Below, one piece after another: positions 26,219 through 34,222 of a stretch of DNA of 64,000 nt. Source of the stretch: Planctomycetaceae bacterium. GTDB taxonomy: Bacteria; Planctomycetota; Phycisphaerae; Sedimentisphaerales; Anaerohalosphaeraceae. The position numbers were made by a program, and so were the translations under genes. The stretch covers positions 1-64,000 of the forward strand of contig JAJFTK010000019.1 in NCBI GenBank assembly GCA_021372945.1, read 5' to 3'. Within the stretch, counting starts at the first letter, position 1. Each line of letters starts with the position of its first letter. Below the pieces are notes generated by a model. The model was not told the origin of the DNA and did no database searches. It was given only the letters and a program-made list of their open reading frames with translations.

Positions 26219-28159
26219 ATGGAAACCGCTTTAAATGAATTGATTCGGATCTCCACCAGGGTCGGGCAGGATAAGACGCTGGTGCTGGGCAACTACGGCA
26301 ATACGTCCGTCAAGACGGACGATGGAAAATACATGTTCATCAAGGCAAGCGGGGCTCGCCTTGACAGCATGAACAGTCAGCAGGGCTGGCGGCGATTGCG
26401 GGTGGAGTCGGTCGTTCAGCTTCTTGAGAGCCGCAAACTAAGATCCGCCTCCACGGTCGAACGTTCGCACCTGATCAACGCCGGACTGATCTGCGCGTGC
26501 GACGATGCGCACGACGCCGCCGTTATGCCTTCGATCGAATCGTTCTTTCATGCGATCCTGGGCCGGGTTGTCATCCATCTGCATCCGGAGTGCATCCTCG
26601 CCGTGGCGTGCGCCCGGAATGGCCAGGCCATCATGCAGAAGATCTTTGCCGATGAGAAGCTGCCGCCCTTGTGGATTCCCTACGCCGGGCTGGGTTATAC
26701 GTCCGCCATCAAGATCAAATCGCTTGTGAGCCGATATGAAAAAGAGCAGGGGCGAAAACCCGCCATCATGCTGATGGAAAACCACGGACTGATCGTCAAT
26801 GCCGATAGCCCTGCTGCCGCCTTGCGTCTGGTCAGTAAGGCCGTGAACGCATGTCAGATCAAAAAACCCGCATCGGCAAAAGTGAAAAACGTTGAAACAG
26901 ATGTGCAGGCAATTCGCTCGACTCTGCTGAGCATTCGGTCGGCCATTTTCCAGGGCGAGGGACGATATGCCTGCATCAAATATTATAATGATGCCGGCAT
27001 AACGGCGTTTACGGGACTCAAGAATGCCCGCGAGCTGTGCGCTCCGGGCGCGGTGACCCCGGACGAGGCCTGCCAATTGGCCGGTGCGCCGATGTGGATC
27101 GAGCGCGTTGACACCGCTTCGATCAGGAGCGCCATCCAGCGGCGTATCGACAGAGGCCAGCCGGTTCCGGCCGGGTTCCTGGTGAAAGGGCAGGGGCTCT
27201 TCGCGGCCGCAGCGCCATGCAAAGCCGACGAGACCGCCGAGTTCTTCCGATGCTACATGCGCGTTCGTGCGACGACTGGGGCGATGGGCGGCCCCAAATC
27301 GATTCCGAATAAGCTGCTGGCCGCTTATTGTGAGCCCAAACAGCAGATACATCGCGCAGGCGCTGTACTTTCAAATCGCCTGGCTGTCGTAACAGGCGCC
27401 GGTTCCGGGCTGGGCCGCAGCATCGCGGTCGGGCTGGCGCGTGCAGGCGCTTATATCGCGTTAGCCGATATTGACGCCCAAGCCGCCGCCGAAACGGCCG
27501 AGTTAATCAAGAATGAAATACCCGCATCCGCCACGCTTGTGCTGCACTGCAATGTAACGGATGAAGACAGCGTTCAAGCGGGCTTCGACAAGATCATCGA
27601 CAATTGGGGAGGATTGGATATCTGTGTCAACGCCGCGGGAATCGCGCCGGCTTACTCGCTCGTCGATCTGCCTGTCAATAAATGGCGCGCGGCGCTGGAG
27701 ATCAATCTTACGGGTTATTTCCTGATGGCGCGTGCCGCCGCCAGGATCATGATCGCACAGAAGATGGGCGGGGCCATCATCAACATCAGTTCAAAATCCG
27801 GCCTCGATGCCAGCAAGAACAATACCCCCTACAACGCCACCAAGGCAGGCGAGCTGCACATGGCCCGCGGCTGGGCCCTCGAGCTGGGATCGCACAACAT
27901 TCGCGTGAACTGCGTCTGCCCCGGCAACGTCTTCGAAGGATCCAAGATCTGGAATCCTGAGTATATCAAAGTTTGCGCCCAAAAATACGGGATTCGCCCC
28001 GAAGAGGTAATTCCCTTCTATGTCAGCAAGACCGCACTCAATCGTGAGATCAAAGGGCAGGATGTGGCTGATTCGGTTGTGTTCCTGGCTTCGGATCAGG
28101 CACGGCGCATCACGGGACAGGTCCTCGTTCCGGATGCGGGACAGGTGTTTGTCAGGTAG
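26219..28159 (+). CDS. Class II aldolase/SDR bifunctional protein (RhaEW-like)
   Basis: Two domains are fused. Residues ~1-380 resemble class II (zinc) sugar-phosphate aldolases: GNYGNTSVK phosphate loop, VVIHLHPE metal His pair and MENHGLIVNAD third His. Residues ~385-645 are a short-chain dehydrogenase with TGAGSGLGR, CVNAAG and the YNATK catalytic pair, ending TGQVLVPDAGQVFV. This layout is that of bifunctional rhamnulose-1-phosphate aldolase/lactaldehyde dehydrogenases. The SDR part also resembles sorbitol-6-phosphate dehydrogenases. ATG 26219 is taken as the start; a TTG at 26198 overlapping the upstream stop is an alternative. It is last in the PHP-MDR-aldolase operon. Confidence 0.82.
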   Translation: METALNELIRISTRVGQDKTLVLGNYGNTSVKTDDGKYMFIKASGARLDSMNSQQGWRRLRVESVVQLLESRKLRSASTVERSHLINAGLICACDDAHDAAVMPSIESFFHAILGRVVIHLHPECILAVACARNGQAIMQKIFADEKLPPLWIPYAGLGYTSAIKIKSLVSRYEKEQGRKPAIMLMENHGLIVNADSPAAALRLVSKAVNACQIKKPASAKVKNVETDVQAIRSTLLSIRSAIFQGEGRYACIKYYNDAGITAFTGLKNARELCAPGAVTPDEACQLAGAPMWIERVDTASIRSAIQRRIDRGQPVPAGFLVKGQGLFAAAAPCKADETAEFFRCYMRVRATTGAMGGPKSIPNKLLAAYCEPKQQIHRAGAVLSNRLAVVTGAGSGLGRSIAVGLARAGAYIALADIDAQAAAETAELIKNEIPASATLVLHCNVTDEDSVQAGFDKIIDNWGGLDICVNAAGIAPAYSLVDLPVNKWRAALEINLTGYFLMARAAARIMIAQKMGGAIINISSKSGLDASKNNTPYNATKAGELHMARGWALELGSHNIRVNCVCPGNVFEGSKIWNPEYIKVCAQKYGIRPEEVIPFYVSKTALNREIKGQDVADSVVFLASDQARRITGQVLVPDAGQVFVR

Positions 28160-28192
28160 CCGCTTTACCGCTGCATTGAAAACGCCAGGAGG

Positions 28193-29827
28193 CTAAGTGC
28201 CGGCAAAGAGTTCATCGATGATCTTATCCGGCTCGGGCGCGGTTCCCTGCTTCCACGCCTTGACCGGTTTGCCGTCGAGCAATGCAATCACATACGGGCT
28301 CATGACCTGCCAATCCTGCTGATCGGTCAGCTTCCCCTTAATGCAGAGCGTGTCCTGCGGGACAGGTCCGTTATCTGAATACGGCGGTATCGCCAGCAAG
28401 GCGATCTTAAACGCCTCATTGCCCTGTTCGGCCATCTGCTTGCAGTAATCGCTATATTGCGGCACGACCTCGGCGCAGATCGGACAATCATAATGATACA
28501 TCATGATTACCGTTAATCCCTCGGCGATCTTCGCGCGTACGTCCTCTTCCACCACGTACTTGAGCCACTCCCATTCGCCGGAGGCCTGGCCGCCGGAATT
28601 GCCGTTTGGAACATTCGGATCCGAGGGAGTATTTGGATCAGATGAAGCATTGAGATCGGAAGCGGCTTGTGAGCCGCCGGACGTTTCACGAACAGCGTAT
28701 CCAGCGGATGTATTCATTGCGGACTGTACATTCGGATCCGGCGTACTTTCGGGGCTCGGCTCGGGCGATGTTGGTTCCGGAACAGCCTGCTGCCCAGCGG
28801 AATCGGATGAACCGGCTGCCGCCATTTGCATTGCCATATCTCGCACTACTTCTCCGCCGGAACGCTGGGACGGCATCGCGTCGGCTCTGCCGCTTGAGCC
28901 TCGCACCAGGGCAGCTACAGGCGTAGCCGTGACGTTGGGGTCGCCGGACGCGCGGGGAGCGAGCATCCCGTCGCTTATCCAATCGATCTCAATGCCCTTG
29001 CTCAGTACGGAGATCTTCTGATGATCCGGATCGAGCGGAACGATCACGATCTTCTGCGGGTCGGAGGCGTTGATGAGAAAGTTCTGTTTGCCATCCACTT
29101 GAACCGTGTACAATTCGGTCTGGCCTGCCGGCTCGATCTTCAGCCGGCCGATCGTTAAGTCGTCAGTCTTTTCCTGCGGCTGTTCGCTGCCCTGCTCAAT
29201 CTGCGCAGGAGCCTCCGGCGTTTGCTCCTGCGGTTTGGCCTTAGGCCCCTGCTGCTTGCGGAGATACTCTTGAAGCGCCTTCTTGGCGGATTCATCCGGC
29301 TGCACCTGCTGCGGTTTGAGGCAATTCGGCCGGAAGCTGACTAAAACTGGTGTCGAAAGAACCATGAGTCCAATGGTAGGCGCCGCCACCGCAAGCAGAT
29401 AAAAGACATGGGGCCATGGCGGCGGCAGCAGTTTCAGACCTTTCGGGCGGAAGATCGCCAACAGCAAAAAAAATGGAATATCAACGGCCAGCAGTGTGAT
29501 CCACGGGTTGACATGGATCTGGCCGAAGCAGCCGCAGGATTCGGCGCCGGTGATCACTTTGAAGACGGTCACGAAAACAAAACCGAGGTAGGCCAGCGTC
29601 CCGGCGATCCAGGCGGCCTTGCGGAACAAGCCGCTGACCATCCAGACGCCCAGGGCAAACTCCAGCGGGATCTGGATGAGCAGAAACTCGTAGGATTCCC
29701 AAAAACCGTACTTATTATCGGGCCATGAGGGAACGCAGATCGTCAGCATCTCCTGAAATTTCAGTATTGAGGCGGCCATCAGAAGCAATCCGGCGATGGT
29801 CATTACAACCACGTTGATTTTGCGCAT
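28193..29827 (-). CDS. MauE/DoxX-like membrane protein with C-terminal thioredoxin-like domain
   Basis: Residues ~1-165 hold four or five membrane helices of the MauE type, with the conserved ESCGCFGQIHVNPWITLL after helix three. A fifth segment follows at ~138-160. A long linker (~170-420) is rich in Pro, Gln, Ser and Asp and contains SDPNTPSDPNVPNG. The C-terminal ~120 residues look like a thioredoxin fold with MMYHYDCPICAEVVPQYSDY, giving a CPIC active pair. MauE proteins assist disulfide formation in periplasmic enzymes, so a membrane-bound redox relay is the natural reading. It stands alone, convergent with the aldolase gene. Confidence 0.75.
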   Translation of the reverse strand: MRKINVVVMTIAGLLLMAASILKFQEMLTICVPSWPDNKYGFWESYEFLLIQIPLEFALGVWMVSGLFRKAAWIAGTLAYLGFVFVTVFKVITGAESCGCFGQIHVNPWITLLAVDIPFFLLLAIFRPKGLKLLPPPWPHVFYLLAVAAPTIGLMVLSTPVLVSFRPNCLKPQQVQPDESAKKALQEYLRKQQGPKAKPQEQTPEAPAQIEQGSEQPQEKTDDLTIGRLKIEPAGQTELYTVQVDGKQNFLINASDPQKIVIVPLDPDHQKISVLSKGIEIDWISDGMLAPRASGDPNVTATPVAALVRGSSGRADAMPSQRSGGEVVRDMAMQMAAAGSSDSAGQQAVPEPTSPEPSPESTPDPNVQSAMNTSAGYAVRETSGGSQAASDLNASSDPNTPSDPNVPNGNSGGQASGEWEWLKYVVEEDVRAKIAEGLTVIMMYHYDCPICAEVVPQYSDYCKQMAEQGNEAFKIALLAIPPYSDNGPVPQDTLCIKGKLTDQQDWQVMSPYVIALLDGKPVKAWKQGTAPEPDKIIDELFAGT

Positions 29828-30006
29828 TTATAACCTCTTTTTACCTGAATCCTAGCCCGTTTTCAGCCTGATTATACCAATAGACGCCTTAAACCGCCAG
29901 TTTCATTCAGCATTTCAGACAATCGACGGATTTTCAATTTAGGCGCTCGAATTCTAGCAAGAAAACCATACAATAGCTAAATCACTTGCGAGAAACCGAG
30001 AATGGT

Positions 30007-31698
30007 ATGGAGTTGGGAATGTTAGAAGCTATTTTCCAAAACATCATAGACTCAATAATTAGAGTTCAGAACTCACATAAAGGTTCATCCGATGAAAAGG
30101 CTATGCTTTCGTGTGATTGGGAATTCATTTTCAGGGATTTTCAAGGCTGGCTAGTTCTGCATTGTTCGACAGTAAAACAATTGGGTGGATACTGGATTTA
30201 TCCGATGCTCCACCCTGAAACTGATGTTGATTCTTTGAAAAAACAGTTGCCAAATTTCAGTTTTTGGCCTCCCGCGACAGCATACAGCCATGTTATGAAT
30301 AATGAAGACCATTGGATCGAACCCTATTGGGGAACATGCGGGAATTTTACGGATTCCGAGATACCGTTGTTTTTTGGATATCCGAAAGGAAAAGAAAGTT
30401 ATTACGAGTTCAACCAACTGATTACCCATGTGCTCGATTTGCACAAATCTGCAAACAATAATTCCTATTGCAGGATCGATGACCAAGGTGATGAAATTGA
30501 AAAGATAAAGGTCATTAACCATAGTGAGGTTAATCTGATATTAATCAGAAGGAAAACCTTAGATAAATTGCTTTATCTTGGCAAATGGGTTTTGGTTCGA
30601 TACTGTAATTTTAGCCCGTATAAAATAGAGCATCCTGCATTCAAGAATTGTTTGCATTCACAATTTGAATCAGAGAGCTATGACGCTAAATACGAAATCA
30701 GAAAGTGTGATGACGAATACATAGAATTTCGGGGCGGCCAGATTGAAAGACCGTATACCCCCAGAGAAGATCTACTGTCTTGGGGAGTTGATGACGAGGA
30801 AGCTATAGAGAAAGAATACGCTGAATTTATTGTTTGGGATTGGAAAAACAAGACTGTGCTCAAAAGATACTCCATCAATCCTGCAAATTTTGCGGACTAC
30901 TTCACCCAAAGCGATCTTCCTTTTGAAATAAGTCCGATTTTCTTTAAAGCTGAAGTTTTAGACAAATACAAGAATAATCCTGACAAATACGTTCTATCTG
31001 AACGTGATATTTCCTGCAGAGGTGGTTGGCATCTGCAAACTTATGATATTAATGAGCATAATCAAGTCCATACTTATGCTGTGTATCTTGCACGCCTTCC
31101 TTATAAAGAACAACTCCATTGGTTACAATACAACGAAGAGCCTAAAGGGGGAATTTCCAAAAGGGCTTTTCAGACTGATTTTGAAGCTAAATGGCCGAAT
31201 GAGAAATCCAAATTTGAACAACTCAAAGAATCACTTGAAGCACTTGCGACCTTAAGAGTCGGCAAAGAAAAACATGTCGTCTGGTCTCCTAAGGCTGGAA
31301 GTTGGGCGGCAGCCAGTAAGGGGCTTCATTATGTAAATTCGGAAAATCCGAATCAATGGCATGATTTTATAATAGCATTAAACAACACAGTAAATGAAGG
31401 CTTTCAAATCAAACCGCTAAAAATAATTGCGTCATCTTTCGGAAATACCAATGAAGAACTTGGGACTATTGGATTAATCAAGTTCATTTTAGCAGCTTCA
31501 GGCAATGAAGATAAAATTCCAACTACACATGGTGTTTTATGGGATCTACAAAAAAGAAGATCAGAAGGAAAAGCTCATGGTTCTTGGAATACTCCGAAAG
31601 GGTCTTTAATAAACGATTCCAATGAAAGATTGCTTGATGTCATTAATGCAGTAGAACGGCTAACAGAGGTATTTAGTTCGATAAGAATGCAAACATAA
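30007..31698 (+). CDS. AT-rich orphan protein of unknown function
   Basis: I do not recognise this ~560-residue protein. No signal peptide or membrane segment is seen. It is rich in Trp, Tyr, Asn and Glu (DISCRGGWHLQTYD, YNEEPKGGISKRAFQ). The codons are clearly more AT-rich than those of its neighbours, which suggests transfer. Near the C-terminus QKRRSEGKAHGSW has an Arg-x5-His arrangement within a helical context, as in HEPN RNases of defence systems; this is only a weak hint. Start choice: ATG 30007, or ATG 30019 which has GGAG six bases before. It stops three bases before priA's frame start. Confidence 0.7.
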   Translation: MELGMLEAIFQNIIDSIIRVQNSHKGSSDEKAMLSCDWEFIFRDFQGWLVLHCSTVKQLGGYWIYPMLHPETDVDSLKKQLPNFSFWPPATAYSHVMNNEDHWIEPYWGTCGNFTDSEIPLFFGYPKGKESYYEFNQLITHVLDLHKSANNNSYCRIDDQGDEIEKIKVINHSEVNLILIRRKTLDKLLYLGKWVLVRYCNFSPYKIEHPAFKNCLHSQFESESYDAKYEIRKCDDEYIEFRGGQIERPYTPREDLLSWGVDDEEAIEKEYAEFIVWDWKNKTVLKRYSINPANFADYFTQSDLPFEISPIFFKAEVLDKYKNNPDKYVLSERDISCRGGWHLQTYDINEHNQVHTYAVYLARLPYKEQLHWLQYNEEPKGGISKRAFQTDFEAKWPNEKSKFEQLKESLEALATLRVGKEKHVVWSPKAGSWAAASKGLHYVNSENPNQWHDFIIALNNTVNEGFQIKPLKIIASSFGNTNEELGTIGLIKFILAASGNEDKIPTTHGVLWDLQKRRSEGKAHGSWNTPKGSLINDSNERLLDVINAVERLTEVFSSIRMQT

Positions 31699-31701
31699 AA
31701 A

Positions 31702-34104
31702 ATGAAATCAAGAACTCCTAAGAGAGACTGCGGCACGTTATTTGGAACGGAAGCAGACGAATCACGGAACGTGAGCGGGCGGGTGGTGCGCGTGGCGATG
31801 GATACGGGGGCGGATACGCTGTTTGATTATGTTCTGCCGGAGTATCTGGGCCAGGTTTTGCCGGGGCAGCGGGTGCAGGTGCCGTTCGGCAAGACGAACA
31901 AGCTGCATGATGCCTTCGTTGTGAGAATCATCGAGGATGCGGACGAGGCTGCGCAATGCCGTAAATTCAAGCTGAAGAGCATCAAAGCTGTTATCGACCA
32001 ACAGCCGCTGCTCAATGAGCAGTTGATGCAACTTGCGCAATGGATCAGCCAGTATTATGTCTGCCCGCTCGGCCAGGTCCTTTCGGCGATGGTTCCCGCT
32101 GCGGTCAAACAGGACAGCGGCATGAAGAAGCAGGCGATGGTCTACCTCAATCGTGGCACGGGCGTTTCGCCCGTACAATTACATGGCCGGGACGGCCATG
32201 CCACCGGGGTCTCCAGTGCAAAACAAAAGGCGATCGTTGAGATCTTGCAGAAGGCGAACGCCACTGACATCGATTCGGCGATGGACAAGAAGAAACTGCT
32301 GGAACTGGCCGACTGCACGGAGGCGCCGCTCAAGCAGCTTCATCGCAAGCAATTGGTCAACATCGCACAGAAAGAGATTCTCCGCGCCCTGCCGGTTATT
32401 CCGCAGGGGTTAAGCATGGAATCGAAGATGTTCGAACTGAATGGCGATCAGAAGAACGCATTGTCTTTTGTCTCGGAGCAGGTCACAAGCGGAGGTTTCG
32501 GCGTTTCGCTACTGTACGGCGTGACCGACAGCGGCAAGACAGAGGTTTATATCCGCGCAATTCAAGCCTGTATTGACGCGGGCAGACAGGCTATCATCCT
32601 GCTGCCGGAAATCGCGCTGACGGCGCAGACGGTGCAGCGGTTCAGCAGCCGGTTTGAAGACCTGACGGTCCTTCATTCAAGACTCTCCGGTCCGCAGCGA
32701 AACGCTCAGTGGCAGAAAATCCGAAGCGGTCGGTCCAATGTCGTGATCGGCGCCAGGTCGGCCGTGTTTGCGCCGCTGGACCGCATCGGGCTGATCATTG
32801 TCGATGAAGAGCACGAGCCCAGCTATAAGCAGGATACGGTCCCGCGCTATCACGGCCGGGATGTCGCGATCAAGCGGGCACAGCTTGCCAGTGCGCACTG
32901 CCTGCTTGGGTCGGCAACGCCTTCGCTTGAGAGTTTCCATAACTGCCAGAGCAAGAAGCACTACACGCTTTTGGAACTGCCCAAGAGAGTGATGAATCTG
33001 CCGATGCCGCAAATGAAACTGGTGGATCTCAAGACCGCGTTCGCCAAGGACGAGCAGCGAGGGATGCAATTGATCAGCCCGGCGCTGGCCGAGCAGCTTC
33101 GCCAAGTGCTGGCCAGGCAGGAGCAGGCAATTCTGCTCTTGAACAGGCGAGGGTACAGCAACTTTATTTACTGCCCTTCCTGCCGACACAGTCTCACGTG
33201 CCGCAATTGCGACGCCACACTGACTTTCCACAAGAGACCATCGCCGCAGCGGCACGCAGAGAATATTTTTGGCCGACATAAATCCGGCGGTTACGCGATC
33301 TGCCACTATTGTTTGTCGAAGACCCTGGTCCCGGAGCGGTGTCCGTTGTGCGGCAGCGGAATGATCATGATCGGGTTGGGCTCTCAGCGTCTCGAAGAGG
33401 AACTGGTTGCCAGATTCCCCGAGGCCAGAATCCGCCGGATCGATAGTGATTCGATGGAAGGCGAGGATTATTATGCGCTGCTCAACGATTTTACCTCGCG
33501 AAAGGTCGACATTCTCGCGGGCACGCAGATATTGGCCAAGGGCCTGCATTTTCCAAACGTCACGCTTGTAGGGATTATCAACGCCGACACCGCGCTGGTT
33601 TTGTCCGATTTTCGTGCCAATGAGCGAACATTTCAAATCATCAACCAGGTCGCCGGACGTGCCGGACGAAGCGAAAAGAGCGGCGTTGTCCTCGTCCAAT
33701 CGTTTTTCGCCGGTCAGTCGGCCATAGAATATGCCCTAAAAAACGACTATAAGGCCTTTGCGGAACACGAGTTAAAACATCGCCAAAGCTGCGGATTGCC
33801 TCCTTTTGGCCGGATAGCGGTGATTTCCATGCGTGATATCAAATTCGACAGACTTTCAACTGCCGTGAATCTGCTCAAAGCGCGGGTCGAGGGTGTGATC
33901 GCATCGGAACAACTGAAGATTGTGACCAAAGGACCTCTTGAACCTGCTGTAAATCGGATTCAGCAGCAGCACAGACTGAATCTGATCCTGCAATCGTCCG
34001 CAGGTTCGCCGCTTCAGTGTGTTTTTGAAAAACTGAAGGCCTTGCCGCCTCTGCGTCCGGCGGTACAAACCGTGGTTGATATGGATCCGGTCGGCGTTTT
34101 ATAA
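31702..34104 (+). CDS. priA: Primosomal protein N' (PriA helicase)
   Basis: PriA restarts stalled replication forks. The N-terminal DNA-binding domain begins at VRVAMDTGADTLFDY (residue ~30). The helicase motifs are YGVTDSGKTEVY (Walker A), IIVDEEHE (DEEH box), LLGSATPS, GTQILAKGLHFPNVTL and QVAGRAGR. The zinc region has the eight Cys in CPSC, CRNC, CHYC and CPLC. Two oddities are visible. A palindromic repeat at 32153-32204 is translated in frame as GTGVSPVQLHGRDGHATGV. The space between CRNC and CHYC is about 30 residues rather than ~14 in E. coli. The start is ATG 31702 or a later GTG at 31770; neither has a strong ribosome site. Confidence 0.93.
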   Translation: MKSRTPKRDCGTLFGTEADESRNVSGRVVRVAMDTGADTLFDYVLPEYLGQVLPGQRVQVPFGKTNKLHDAFVVRIIEDADEAAQCRKFKLKSIKAVIDQQPLLNEQLMQLAQWISQYYVCPLGQVLSAMVPAAVKQDSGMKKQAMVYLNRGTGVSPVQLHGRDGHATGVSSAKQKAIVEILQKANATDIDSAMDKKKLLELADCTEAPLKQLHRKQLVNIAQKEILRALPVIPQGLSMESKMFELNGDQKNALSFVSEQVTSGGFGVSLLYGVTDSGKTEVYIRAIQACIDAGRQAIILLPEIALTAQTVQRFSSRFEDLTVLHSRLSGPQRNAQWQKIRSGRSNVVIGARSAVFAPLDRIGLIIVDEEHEPSYKQDTVPRYHGRDVAIKRAQLASAHCLLGSATPSLESFHNCQSKKHYTLLELPKRVMNLPMPQMKLVDLKTAFAKDEQRGMQLISPALAEQLRQVLARQEQAILLLNRRGYSNFIYCPSCRHSLTCRNCDATLTFHKRPSPQRHAENIFGRHKSGGYAICHYCLSKTLVPERCPLCGSGMIMIGLGSQRLEEELVARFPEARIRRIDSDSMEGEDYYALLNDFTSRKVDILAGTQILAKGLHFPNVTLVGIINADTALVLSDFRANERTFQIINQVAGRAGRSEKSGVVLVQSFFAGQSAIEYALKNDYKAFAEHELKHRQSCGLPPFGRIAVISMRDIKFDRLSTAVNLLKARVEGVIASEQLKIVTKGPLEPAVNRIQQQHRLNLILQSSAGSPLQCVFEKLKALPPLRPAVQTVVDMDPVGVL
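32153..32204 (+). repeat. Palindromic (REP-like) repeat inserted in frame in priA
   Basis: Outer arms GTGGCA (32153-32158) and TGCCAC (32199-32204) enclose two hairpins: ACGGGCG-TTT-CGCCCGT (32158-32174) and CATGGCC-GGGAC-GGCCATG (32182-32200). Repeats translating to GTGVSPV...HGRDGHAT-type peptides are a familiar interspersed element in planctomycete and related genomes. I saw no second copy in this window. Confidence 0.8.
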
Positions 34105-34105
34105 C

Positions 34106-34134
34106 TTGCATTCGCTGAGCAAATAAGGTATATT
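34106..34134 (+). promoter_or_regulatory. Promoter of tRNA-Pro(CGG)
   Basis: TTGCAT (34106-34111), a 17-base spacer and TATATT (34129-34134) lie 11 bases before the tRNA 5' end, immediately after the priA stop. Confidence 0.7.
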
Positions 34135-34145
34135 TTTGGGTTTTC

Positions 34146-34220
34146 CGGAGAGTAGCTCAGCTTGGCTAGAGCGCTGCGTTCGGGACGCAGAGGTCGCAGG
34201 TTCAAATCCTGTCTCTCCGA
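34146..34220 (+). tRNA. tRNA-Pro (anticodon CGG)
   Basis: The acceptor strands CGGAGAG and CTCTCCG pair, with discriminator A34220. The anticodon stem CTGCG/CGCAG encloses TTCGGGA, giving anticodon CGG. A D-arm AGCTCAGCTTGGCTAGAGC and a TTCAAAT T-loop are present. CCA is not encoded. The flippase gene starts two bases later. Confidence 0.95.
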
Positions 34221-34222
34221 AT

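Noticed and set aside
34136..34222. N-terminal extension of the flippase frame upstream of 34223
   Set aside because: These bases are tRNA-Pro(CGG); translation of a tRNA gene is not credible.
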